Shown in pieces: positions 17,062 through 24,414 of a stretch of DNA of 53,982 nucleotides. The translations under genes were made by a program, and so were the position numbers. This DNA is from Thermobifida cellulosilytica TB100 (GTDB taxonomy: Bacteria > Actinomycetota > Actinomycetes > Streptosporangiales > Streptosporangiaceae): assembly GCF_001517975.1 (NCBI RefSeq), contig NZ_KQ950182.1:182618-236599 (forward strand), in the 5' to 3' direction. Below the pieces are notes generated by a model. It was not told where the DNA came from and did not search any database. It saw nothing but the letters and a program-made list of their open reading frames with translations. Each line of letters starts with the position of its first letter. Positions within the stretch are counted from its first letter, which is position 1.

Positions 17062-18220
17062 CGCCACCACGGCGGCCCCCGCACACAGTGCCACCCCGGA
17101 CAGCAGGCACCAGAGACGTGAAGAAGTACACCCCATTGAGCTGTTCGCTTCCCGTTTCCCGCTCGTCGCTCGCCCTCGCCCGGTCTGCACTCCTCTTGCC
17201 CAGCGCGTGGCGGACCTGTGCGACCGGGCCCGCGCAGCCGAACGGGACAGCGACTTGGCCGCTGCCTCAGCCGTACACAACCTGGCAGCGCTCCTCGCTT
17301 CGGACTGCGGTCTGCCAGATCTGGCCCGGCAGTGGTGTCATCGGCACGCGAACGTCTACCTCCGCGCTCACCCTCTGGGGGCCCAAGCGGCACGTCATGC
17401 CCTCGAACCACTGATCAACCTCGCCCGCCTTCACATCCGCGGTGGTCAGGGCCGACGCGCCGCCGACCTTGTCGACGCCCTCTACACGGCGGTCTCCACT
17501 CGTGTCGACGCCACTGTCGACGGCGTCGAAATTCCCGCTCACCTCACCGACTCGCAAGAGGCACACCAGCAGGTACGCCGCTGGTTGTGGGCGGTGTTGC
17601 TGGCCACCGGTTCCAGAGCACTCGCTGCTGCCGGACTCTGGCAGGAGGCGTGCCAACGTCTGGGGGATTACCGGGGCATCGGCCACCGCATGCTCGACGG
17701 CCGCCAGATCGCCGTCATCGCTCACATCGTCTCCAGAGACAGCGGCGGAGCCCGCGTTCTCCTGGACGACACCGAGCCCGGGGAGCCCTGGGAGAACGCG
17801 GTGACTGCCTGCCTCACCCTCCACTGTCGACGCGGTAGTCCAGACGATGCGGATCCGGGATTCCTGCTGGACAAGTACCACGTACTCGACATCTCGGCGT
17901 CGAGCCTGGCAGTCTTTCACACCCGACTGGGCCTGTCCTTCATCGACGCCCTCGGCGCGGTCGGTAACCCCCATGCACGCCGGATAGCCACCGGTCTCAT
18001 CGGCAGTCCGGCTGCTTCACGGGACGGTTACGTCGCCCGCGACCTGCTCGATCACAGCGGTTGTCGCGGCCTTCTCACCACTGCTCAGGTGCAGGAACTA
18101 AACGACCTGGTCGATGCGTGCGCGCTCAACCGCGGCACACTTCCCGCAGCTTTGCTGGACGACCTCACCACCGCACTGACCAGCGCTGAAAAGACCATCG
18201 CCCGCATAGTCAGCCGATGA
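17048..18220 (+). CDS. Alpha-helical protein of unknown function, last gene of lanthipeptide operon
   Basis: A 390-residue protein starting at GTG 17048, seven bases after AGGAG and overlapping the previous gene, so clearly co-translated. It is rich in Ala/Leu/Arg helices with regularly spaced paired helices (DLAAASAVHNLAALLASDCGLPDLARQWCHRHAN, GTG-region aside) that suggest a TPR- or SEL1-like solenoid. No catalytic motif, signal peptide or membrane segment is visible. Its placement at the end of an FxLD lanthipeptide operon suggests a scaffold, immunity or regulatory role; that is inference. I do not recognise a named family. Confidence 0.75.
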   Translation: MTGSDATTAAPAHSATPDSRHQRREEVHPIELFASRFPLVARPRPVCTPLAQRVADLCDRARAAERDSDLAAASAVHNLAALLASDCGLPDLARQWCHRHANVYLRAHPLGAQAARHALEPLINLARLHIRGGQGRRAADLVDALYTAVSTRVDATVDGVEIPAHLTDSQEAHQQVRRWLWAVLLATGSRALAAAGLWQEACQRLGDYRGIGHRMLDGRQIAVIAHIVSRDSGGARVLLDDTEPGEPWENAVTACLTLHCRRGSPDDADPGFLLDKYHVLDISASSLAVFHTRLGLSFIDALGAVGNPHARRIATGLIGSPAASRDGYVARDLLDHSGCRGLLTTAQVQELNDLVDACALNRGTLPAALLDDLTTALTSAEKTIARIVSR

Positions 18221-18329
18221 GTGAGAGAACGTTGGCTTCTCCGGACGAACACCGGCCCTTGACCGAGGTCGGCTTCGTGCGCCCCGGAACACGAGGGATG
18301 GGACCTGCTTGGGGAGGCTGCGGTGGTTC

Positions 18330-18548
18330 TCAGAGTTCACCGGCGCGCAGGGCCTCTTGGAAGGCTGTCCACGCCTCACCGGTGAAGTGCAGGACCGTGC
18401 CCTCGGGGTTCTTGGAGTCGCGCAGCGCCATGCCGCCGGAGGGCAGGAGAGCTGCCTCGACGCAGTTGCTCTGCGCTGTGCTGTAGCTGCTCTTGTACCA
18501 GGACAGGTCTTCCACCGGACTCACCTTGTCTGCTTCCAGGTTTTTCAT
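18330..18548 (-). CDS. DUF397 domain protein
   Basis: A 72-residue protein. The DUF397 core is clear: LSWYKSSYSTAQSNCVEAA, then GGMALRDSKNPEGTVLHFTGEAWTAF. Its ATG (18548) overlaps the stop of the upstream XRE-DUF5753 gene (ATGA), the standard arrangement in actinomycetes. DUF397 proteins are small partners of XRE-DUF5753 regulators, several of which control development or antibiotic production (BldB/WhiJ-type systems). Convergent with the lanthipeptide operon, whose last gene ends about 110 bp away. Confidence 0.93.
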   Translation of the reverse strand: MKNLEADKVSPVEDLSWYKSSYSTAQSNCVEAALLPSGGMALRDSKNPEGTVLHFTGEAWTAFQEALRAGEL

Positions 18549-19405
18549 CCCTCGATGTCTATTTTGTTGGAAAGCAGTTCGGCCGATGCTTCGGGGGACA
18601 GGGACAGTTCGGTGAGGACGGCGAATGCGTTCTGGTAGCGCTGGATGCTGGCGGGCTCCTCGATGGAGACGTCGCTGGTCATGAGTTCGACGTGGGCGAT
18701 TTCCAGCCGGTGCATGGTCAGGAGGGCGAAGGCTCCGGTGAGCGCCGGATGGGTGCCGGCGGTCAGCGGCAGGACCTGGACGGTGACGTTGGGGCGTTCG
18801 GCATGCTCCACCAGACAGCGGAGTTGGTCGGTGCGGACGTCGGGTTCGTCCAGGCACTGGTGGAGCAGGGTTTCGTGGATGACGGCGTGGAAGTCGACCG
18901 GGTCCTTGTCTCTGGTGAGGATCTGCTGGCGCTGTTTGCGCACGGAGACGAAGTGGTCGATCTCTTCTTCGCTGAGTGAGGTTCCGCTGGTGGCTCGGAT
19001 CACTGCACGCGCATAACGCTCGTGCTGGAGCAGCCCTGGAAAGACGCCGACCTCGAAGGTGCGGATACGGGTCGCGGTCGCCTCCAGGCGTACCAGGTCG
19101 AGATAGGAGGGGGAGAGGCGGTCGTTGTGCTCCACCCACCAGCCGCGCCGCTCCGCCTGTACTTCTCCGGCCACCGCGATCAGTGTCTCCCGCAGGTCGG
19201 TGTCGACGACCCCATAGGCGTCCAGGAGCGGGCGCACGTCGCGAGGGCGTAGCGCTACCAGGCCGTTCTCGATCCTGCTCAGCGAGGCGGTGGAGCGTTC
19301 GGCGCGGTTCGACGCCTCTTGCAGCGAAAGGCCGAGTTCTCGACGCAGTTGGGCAAGCCTGGACCCGAGCCAGCGCTGCCGCAGTGACGGTTCATCTCCG
19401 ATCAA
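18545..19405 (-). CDS. XRE family transcriptional regulator with DUF5753 domain
   Basis: A 286-residue protein if TTG 19405 is used, giving the usual family N terminus (IGDEPSLRQRWLGSRLAQLRRELGLS). An in-frame extension to 19543 exists but looks non-homologous. The HTH spans about residues 10-65 (LSLQEASNRAERSTASLSRIENG). DUF5753 (about 95-275) has FEVGVFPGLLQHERYARAVI, SVRKQRQQIL, HETLLHQCL and VQVLPLTAGTHPALTGAFALL. It probably acts with the DUF397 protein encoded immediately downstream. Targets unknown; proximity to the lanthipeptide operon makes it a candidate but not proven regulator. Confidence 0.92.
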   Translation of the reverse strand: MIGDEPSLRQRWLGSRLAQLRRELGLSLQEASNRAERSTASLSRIENGLVALRPRDVRPLLDAYGVVDTDLRETLIAVAGEVQAERRGWWVEHNDRLSPSYLDLVRLEATATRIRTFEVGVFPGLLQHERYARAVIRATSGTSLSEEEIDHFVSVRKQRQQILTRDKDPVDFHAVIHETLLHQCLDEPDVRTDQLRCLVEHAERPNVTVQVLPLTAGTHPALTGAFALLTMHRLEIAHVELMTSDVSIEEPASIQRYQNAFAVLTELSLSPEASAELLSNKIDIEG

Positions 19406-19539
19406 CGGAAGCCCTGCCTTCCTGTCAGCGTGGTAGCCGGTTGCAGTGATGGGGGAGAAAGTGCGGTCGGTTGGGGGCAGGCCGTCGTGATCCCGCTCGG
19501 AGCATGTGCGACACCACCAGGCTGTGCGGGGAACCGGGG

Positions 19540-20349
19540 TCAACTGGTGGTCACCACGGTGGCCATTGCGGCGTGGTCGCTGAGCCGCAGGTGCCGGGGA
19601 GTGTGGTCGTAGGCGCAGGAGAGGACGCGCTCGGGTGCGGTGGTGAAGGTGTGGTCGAAGCGGTAGCCGTCGCCGGAGCGCCCGTACCAGGAGTGGTCGA
19701 GCAGGTCGGGGTGCAGGTGGCGGAAGGCGTCGGTCAGGCCGTGGGCGGCGAAGGCGCGGTAGAAGTCGTACTCCCAGGCCCCGAAGACCCTGTGGTGGGG
19801 GCGGTGGCCGGGTTCCACCACGTTGAGGTCCCCGGCGGCCACGGTGATCTCGGCGGCTGTCGCGGCCAGCGCGGGCAGGAGGGCAGTGACGGATTCCTGG
19901 ACCAGCCGCTTGTCGACGTTGCGCCGCTCGCGCGGGCCGCGTGAGGGCACGTACAGGCCCATGACCGCGAGCCGGACCCCGTCCACAGCGAGCTGCGCGG
20001 TCACCGCCCGGTGCGGCAGGTGGGCGAGCCGCAGGTCCGGCAGCGGCGAGAGCTCGCCGACGCGGGAGGCGAGGACGACCCGGTAGTCCCCGCCGCTGTC
20101 GGGGACCAGGACGTCGTAGCCGTGCTCGGAGAGCGCCTGGGCCAGGGCGGCGTGCCTGCCGGAGACCTCGCTGGCCACCACGATGTCGGCGCAGTTGTGC
20201 GCGGCGAGCCAGTCGGCTTGGGCGCGGGAGCGCTCGGGCGAGGCGTGCTGGGCGTTGAAGGCCACGAGTCCCACCGTGCCGGTGCCGTGCCGCTGTGCGG
20301 GAGCAGCCGTGTCCAGCAGGCTCGTCTGGGCCGGGACGACTGCGCTCAT
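19540..20349 (-). CDS. Endonuclease/exonuclease/phosphatase family protein
   Basis: A 269-residue protein starting at ATG 20349. Fold landmarks: VGLVAFNAQHASPERS (first metal-ligand Asn), DIVVASEVSGR (catalytic Glu), AGDLNVVEPGHRPHH (Asp-x-Asn), FYRAFAAHGLTDAF and RFDHTFTT...HLRLSDHAAMATVV (terminal Asp-His pair). It is therefore a metal-dependent phosphodiesterase of the ExoIII/DNase I superfamily; substrate could be nucleic acid or a small phosphoester. No signal peptide. Appears single; the neighbouring XRE gene is on the same strand but separated by about 135 bp. Confidence 0.85.
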   Translation of the reverse strand: MSAVVPAQTSLLDTAAPAQRHGTGTVGLVAFNAQHASPERSRAQADWLAAHNCADIVVASEVSGRHAALAQALSEHGYDVLVPDSGGDYRVVLASRVGELSPLPDLRLAHLPHRAVTAQLAVDGVRLAVMGLYVPSRGPRERRNVDKRLVQESVTALLPALAATAAEITVAAGDLNVVEPGHRPHHRVFGAWEYDFYRAFAAHGLTDAFRHLHPDLLDHSWYGRSGDGYRFDHTFTTAPERVLSCAYDHTPRHLRLSDHAAMATVVTTS

Positions 20350-20447
20350 GTCGCTTCCCCTCCGGGGTCCGTCAGGAGACACTGTGCCGCCGGAGCCGGG
20401 TCCGCGCCGGGCACCGGCCGTGATCCGGCGTACCTGGTCCAGCATCC

Positions 20448-20875
20448 CGTGCCCCGCTCATCGCCCCGGGCGAAGTGGCCGTGCTGCTTGGACGCGCTGC
20501 GCGAGGCCGATCGGACGAGGCCGTACAGGTGCTGCTGGCACGCGACCCCGGCGCCCACGTCGACCTGGTCGACCCGGGCGGGGCGCACGTCTGCTGAGGG
20601 AACTGAGCCTGGACGGCCGAGACGGGGCCGCGCAGAGCCTGTCGGCACGTGCTCCCGCCGGCCGCGTCGACCTGGTCGACCCGTTCGGCGTCGGCTGCCT
20701 GTTGAGCGATCTGTGCCGGATCGGGCAGGACGAGGAGGCCCGGAGACTGGAGCGTCGGGCTCTGGACGCGGGCGCGCTCCGGGAGCTCTCCGCGGCCCTC
20801 AAGCCCTACGGTCGTGAGCCCGACGGCACGCCCGCCAGGGCGTGGACCTGGGAGGAACTGGTCGGAGGAGACTGA
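20448..20875 (+). pseudogene. Second relic of the DPxxVAxLL...REAG tandem-repeat protein family
   Basis: Three reading frames in succession give a coherent tail of the repeat family: CLDALREA, then (shift near 20505-20512) DEAVQVLLARDPGAHVDLVDPGG, then (shift near 20577-20590) RLLRELS and an uninterrupted stretch with VDLVDPFGVGCLLSDLCRIGQDEEA. It ends in PYGREPDGTPARAWTWEELVGGD, the same C-terminal signature as the relic at 7311. One missing G explains the first shift. No start codon or upstream units survive. Downstream of and convergent to nothing obvious; divergent from the nuclease gene at 20349. Confidence 0.7.
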
Positions 20876-21113
20876 CGGAATCGCCCCGGACGTTCTGGTG
20901 CCGACCCGCCGCCCGTGCCGGGTACCCAGGCCGTCCGAGTGGGGATCGGCCCGCACCCGCGCAGGGCGTCGGTGCGGGTCCGGACCTGTCACGGGGAAGC
21001 CGTAGAGTCAGGCGTCCTCGCGGGGCTTCCCACGGGGCCGCTGCCGAGGGCTGACTCTGTCGGCCTGCCGGTCGGCGAGGCCGGACGGAGGCCCTCGCGA
21101 GGCCGTCCCGTGG

Positions 21114-21518
21114 TCAGGCGGTGCGCCTGCCGGGGTGGGAGAGCCAGTACCAGGCACCGCCCACGACCAGGTGCATCAGGCCGAGGCTGGCTGCGGTGAG
21201 GAACTGCGGCGCCGCGAGGACAGGGGCGGCGACCGTGACGATCGCGAACGCGAGGCAGAACCAGTGGGCGAAGCGCTGGAACCCGGGTTTCTTCCGGGCG
21301 ATCGCCGCGACCACGAGCGCTGCCGCGACGAGCGGGACGACAGAGAAGACCACCACGGCGACAGGGCTGACCGGGGAGGGCGCGCTGGCCTCCCAGGTGG
21401 CGCCCGCAGCGGACGCGGCGGCGTAGACGACCAGGTCGACGGCGGCCGCCGCAGCGGCGGCGACGGCGATGTTGCGTCCTGTGATGGTCCGCGGATTGGG
21501 CTGGGCGGTGGGGGCCAT
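21114..21518 (-). CDS. DUF6069-like four-helix membrane protein
   Basis: A 134-residue protein starting at ATG 21518, with four predicted membrane helices (about residues 18-40, 50-72, 83-104, 107-128) and short basic loops (ARKKPGF). The pattern fits the actinobacterial DUF6069 family, in which such genes commonly sit beside a MarR or TetR regulator. Here it is divergent from a marR gene, with a palindrome in between, so repression by that MarR protein is likely. Function unknown. Confidence 0.8.
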   Translation of the reverse strand: MAPTAQPNPRTITGRNIAVAAAAAAAVDLVVYAAASAAGATWEASAPSPVSPVAVVVFSVVPLVAAALVVAAIARKKPGFQRFAHWFCLAFAIVTVAAPVLAAPQFLTAASLGLMHLVVGGAWYWLSHPGRRTA

Positions 21519-21640
21519 GCGGTCTCTTTTCAGTGTTGAGTCCTGGGGGCCGGGCTCGGGGACGCTCGTGGTGGATGCCGTGTGGGGATCGGGGTGTTTT
21601 GCCGGGGCTGTGGCTTTCTCGGAAGGTAAAACACATTTCG

Positions 21641-21661
21641 TGACTGAGTCAACTATTGACT
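21641..21661. promoter_or_regulatory. MarR-type palindromic operator
   Basis: AGTCAA (21647-21652), three-base centre CTA, TTGACT (21656-21661) is a perfect inverted repeat. It overlaps a second palindrome TGACT-G-AGTCA at 21641-21651, giving three half-sites. It lies in the 165-bp space between the divergent DUF6069 and marR genes, the expected place for autoregulation. Confidence 0.75.
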
Positions 21662-21682
21662 GGTCCTCGTATATTCGGTCCT

Positions 21683-22114
21683 GTGACGAGTTCGGAAGAA
21701 CGCCTGCGGGAAGCACGTGAGCTGGCCGAACTTCTGGTCCGCGTCGCCGAGGAGTCCAAGGCGGTGTTCGCCCGCACGGCCGGGGAGATCGGGCTCCCGG
21801 CGCACCTCGCGCGGGCTGTCGCGAGCCTCGACGGCCCCATGCCCATGCGGGAGCTGGCCGACAGGCTGGCGTGCGACCGCTCCAACATCACCGGCATCGC
21901 CGACCAGTTGGAGCAGCGAGGACTGGCGGAGCGGACCCCGGGCCGGGACCGCCGGGTCAAACTGCTCCAGCTCACACCCGCCGGGAGGCGGCTGCGCGCC
22001 GACATCGCCGACCGCGTCTCCAACAGCGCGCTGGTCCTGCAGCGGCTCGACGACGCCCAGCGCGCCCAGCTCCGTCCCCTCCTCCAAGCGCTCCTCGGCG
22101 AGCAGCGGACCTGA
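21683..22114 (+). CDS. MarR family transcriptional regulator
   Basis: A 143-residue protein. GTG 21683 is preferred: the alternative TTG 21656 lies inside the operator palindrome. There is no Shine-Dalgarno, but TATATT at 21670-21675 ends 7 bases before the GTG, as in leaderless actinobacterial mRNAs. The winged helix covers about residues 45-105: MPMRELADRLACDRSNITGIADQLEQRGLAER and the wing DRRVKLLQLT. MarR dimers bind palindromes and release them on binding phenolic or oxidant ligands. A Ddn-like reductase follows 66 bp downstream on the same strand. Confidence 0.93.
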   Translation: MTSSEERLREARELAELLVRVAEESKAVFARTAGEIGLPAHLARAVASLDGPMPMRELADRLACDRSNITGIADQLEQRGLAERTPGRDRRVKLLQLTPAGRRLRADIADRVSNSALVLQRLDDAQRAQLRPLLQALLGEQRT

Positions 22115-22180
22115 CCGCGAACGCTGCGCGCCGAGACCGGACAAAGCCGCCTGAGCAGCAGAGAAAGGAGGACAGGAACC

Positions 22181-22594
22181 ATGAACGACTTCAACCGGAA
22201 GATCATCGAGGAGTTCCGCGCCAACGGGGGCACCGTCACCTCGGCGCCCTTCGGGCGCACCCTCGTCCTCGTGCACCACCGGGGAGCCAAGAGCGGAATC
22301 GAACGGGTCAACCCCCTCGTCCACGTCCGCCAGGACCCCGACACCTGGCTGGTCGCCGCCTCCAAGGGCGGCGCCCCCGACAACCCGGCCTGGTACCACA
22401 ACCTCCTCGCCCACCCGGAGACCACGATCGAGACCCCCGACGACGGCGTCGTCGACGTGCGGGTCGAGGAGCTCACCGGGGAGGAGCGCGACGCCGCCTG
22501 GGAGCGGTTCAAGGCCGAGCGTCCCGGCTTCCGCGAGTACGAGAAGAAGACCGCCCGGACGATCCCGGTCCTCGCGCTGCGCCGTCGGACCTGA
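22181..22594 (+). CDS. Deazaflavin (F420)-dependent nitroreductase/quinone reductase family protein
   Basis: A 137-residue protein; ATG 22181 with AAAGGAGG upstream. Ddn/FDOR-A family features: MNDFNRKIIEEFRANGG, RTLVLVHHRGAKSGIERVNPLVH, WLVAASKGGAPDNPAWYHNLLAHPETTIE and EYEKKTARTIPVLALR. These split-barrel proteins bind F420 and reduce quinones or nitro compounds. Encoded after marR, so it may belong to a redox-stress response controlled by that repressor. Confidence 0.92.
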   Translation: MNDFNRKIIEEFRANGGTVTSAPFGRTLVLVHHRGAKSGIERVNPLVHVRQDPDTWLVAASKGGAPDNPAWYHNLLAHPETTIETPDDGVVDVRVEELTGEERDAAWERFKAERPGFREYEKKTARTIPVLALRRRT

Positions 22595-22962
22595 CCCGGC
22601 CGCGCCGGTGGGCGGACGCGGCTGTCCGCTGCCCGAGCAGTCCTCGGGCAGCGGGAGCTGCCGCGGTGAGGGCCGCCCTACACCGACCTTGCTGGACTAC
22701 GGGGGCACCTCGTCACGGTCCGGGCCAAGCAGATTGCCTCAGCTAGCAAACGGGGAACCGCACGACCGGCGGTCATCAACCGTGACGGTCTGGTCACCCC
22801 GAACGTCGAGGACTGAAAGGTACCGTCCGCGCACGGCCGGTGGAGCACCTGTCCAGGGGCCTGGCCTGCGCGGATGCGGGGAGTGCGGCCCCAGGAGCCG
22901 ACACACGACGAAACCCCAGGCCGGAGAGCCGACGAAACCGGCTCTGACCTGGGGCTGTGTGG
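22595..22962. other. 370-bp intergenic region before tRNA-Lys
   Basis: Contains a short frame ending TARPAVINRDGLVTPNVED at about 22818 that looks codon-like but has no start or recognised family; it could be a gene fragment. The remainder, including the imperfect GGCCGG-rich stretch at 22830-22960, shows nothing I can name. Confidence 0.35.
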
Positions 22963-23035
22963 TGGGCCACCAGGGGATCGAACCCTGAACCCGCGGATTA
23001 AAAGTCCGCTGCTCTGCCAGTTGAGCTAATGGCCC
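22963..23035 (-). tRNA. tRNA-Lys (TTT)
   Basis: Cloverleaf on the minus strand: 5' GGGCCAT acceptor at 23035, D-arm AGCTCAACTGGCAGAGC, anticodon loop CTTTTAA (anticodon TTT), T-arm GGGTTCGATCCC, acceptor return GTGGCCC and discriminator A. A CCA end is encoded immediately after (22960-22962). 73 nt without CCA. Confidence 0.97.
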
Positions 23036-23483
23036 GCGCGATACACCGCTCAGGGTGCCATACACGCCCCTTAAGCGTAACGGGTTTTTGGGCAGAGTGC
23101 GGCATCCGGGGGCGTAAGACCGGGGTTGTGCCGTCCATCGGAGGAGGTCGGGGCGCGGGCGCTGCCCCGGGGGGAGCGCATGGCCGGATGAGGACGGCGG
23201 CGTTGGAGGCCGCACGCCCCGGGCGTTACTGTGGGGAGCGGTCTGACTCCAGCGACGGTGTCCGCGGAGGCGGAGGGGGACCCCGGAGCGACCGAGCCCC
23301 GCGCGGGCGGGACGGCTGCGCTGGTGGCGCTCCCGGCCGCGGCCCGGACCGCTCCGGCGGTGGAGCGCCCCCGAGCACGCTTCCCGGTCGGGACGGCCGC
23401 ACCCCCGTGCCGGGCCTCGGCTCCCCCGCGCCGCGCGGACGGCGGACCGTCGCACCGTCCCGAGCAAGCAGGGAAGAACCTCC
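23036..23483. other. 450-bp intergenic region
   Basis: Divergent spacer between tRNA-Lys and the RDD gene; it should hold the tRNA promoter near 23050-23080. No recognisable gene or strong inverted repeat seen. Confidence 0.45.
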
Positions 23484-24203
23484 ATGCACCCCCAACAGCC
23501 TCCACCGCCCCAGCCGCCCCAGGACGGCGGTGCGCCGCAGACAGGCCCGCAGCCCCCGCACTTCGCTCCTGCGCCGTCGGCCCCCTACCCGCAGGCGGTG
23601 GCGCCGCCGGTTCCTCCCGACCGGCTCTACCAGGTGCCGGCTCCCCTGCCGGGCAGCCCGCCGGTGCTGCCGCTGGCCGACCCGCTGGTGCGGCTGGGCG
23701 CCCGCATCATCGACGGCCTGGTCACGACGGTCTGCTGGTTCGCGGCCGGGCTGGCCGTCACCGCGGTCCTGCTGCTCAACGGCGGCGACCTCGAGAACGC
23801 GCCCGTCTGGCAGGCGGTCTTCCTGCCCGGGGCGCTGGTCAGCGTGGGCTTCCTCTACGAGTGGCTGCTGCTCCGCTCCAACGGCCAGAGCATCGGCAAG
23901 CGGGTGGTCGGCCTGCGCGTCGTCAACGCCGTCGACGGCGGCCGCCCTTCCTCCGGGCGGGCCGCGCTGCGGGCGCTGTGCTACTCCCCGAGCTTCTACC
24001 ACCTGGTCAACTGGATTCCCCTGCTCGGGCAGCTCAACGTGCTGTGGCTGCTGTGGGACCGGCCGAAGCGGCAGTGCCTGCACGACAAGCTCGCCGGGAC
24101 CGTGGTCGTCGACGAGAAGCGGCTGCGGGACCTCTACCCGCCGCAGCCCGCGGCCTTCCCCGCGCCCGGTGCCCCCTCCCCGGTGCCGCCGCAGGCGGGG
24201 TGA
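23484..24203 (+). CDS. RDD family membrane protein
   Basis: A 239-residue protein. A Pro/Gln-rich cytoplasmic N terminus (about 60 residues) precedes the RDD domain. The domain carries the family residues in LVRLGARIIDGLV, a first helix VCWFAAGLAVTAVLLL, a second around VFLPGALVSVGFLYEWLLL, the SIGKRVVGLRVV motif and a third helix near LVNWIPLLGQLNVLWLL, ending KRQCLHDKLAGTVVV. RDD proteins are small membrane proteins of mostly unknown role, some linked to ion exchange. Single gene, upstream of erm by about 60 bp to the leader peptide. Confidence 0.9.
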   Translation: MHPQQPPPPQPPQDGGAPQTGPQPPHFAPAPSAPYPQAVAPPVPPDRLYQVPAPLPGSPPVLPLADPLVRLGARIIDGLVTTVCWFAAGLAVTAVLLLNGGDLENAPVWQAVFLPGALVSVGFLYEWLLLRSNGQSIGKRVVGLRVVNAVDGGRPSSGRAALRALCYSPSFYHLVNWIPLLGQLNVLWLLWDRPKRQCLHDKLAGTVVVDEKRLRDLYPPQPAAFPAPGAPSPVPPQAG

Positions 24204-24268
24204 CCGTGCCGCCCGGGGCGGCGGAAAAGGAGGTGCCGCCGTCCCGGAGTCCTGTTACGATGCACCGC

Positions 24269-24313
24269 ATGGGTGCATTCGCAGCGTTCTTCATCCGGCT
24301 CCGCCGCGCCTAG
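24269..24313 (+). CDS. Erm leader peptide (RLR arrest class)
   Basis: A 14-residue ORF, MGAFAAFFIRLRRA, stopping at TAG 24311, about 100 bp before erm. An in-frame ATG at 24260 adds MHR and would have GGAG 10 bases upstream. Alternatively TACGAT (24256-24261) ends 7 bases before ATG 24269, which would give a leaderless message. The Arg-Leu-Arg sequence is the +x+ motif at which macrolide-bound ribosomes arrest in ErmDL-type leaders. Stalling here would reshape the downstream RNA and free the erm ribosome-binding site. Confidence 0.8.
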   Translation: MGAFAAFFIRLRRA

Positions 24314-24339
24314 CGGCGGGCCGACCATCGCCTCTCGGC

Positions 24340-24408
24340 TTCGCCGCATCCGGGTCCCACGCCGGTGCGGCGCCTCACGCTGCCCGGCTCCACCTGCCAC
24401 GCGGAGCC
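24340..24408 (+). promoter_or_regulatory. erm translational attenuator
   Basis: Between leader and erm the RNA can form an upstream stem CGCCGCA...TGCGGCG (about 24342-24372) and a second stem GGCTCC (24386-24391) with GGAGCC (24403-24408). The latter contains the erm Shine-Dalgarno GGAG at 24403-24406, 8 bases before ATG 24415, so the site is masked in the uninduced fold. Exact alternative pairings need RNA folding. Confidence 0.65.
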
Positions 24409-24414
24409 ACACCC

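Noticed and set aside
18217-18486. Plus-strand frame whose ATG overlaps the last lanthipeptide gene stop
   Set aside because: It runs antisense through the DUF397 gene and has no recognisable product; the ATGA overlap is probably chance.
22694-22818. Possible gene fragment ending RPAVINRDGLVTPNVED
   Set aside because: Codon-like but too short, without start or known family; not strong enough to call.
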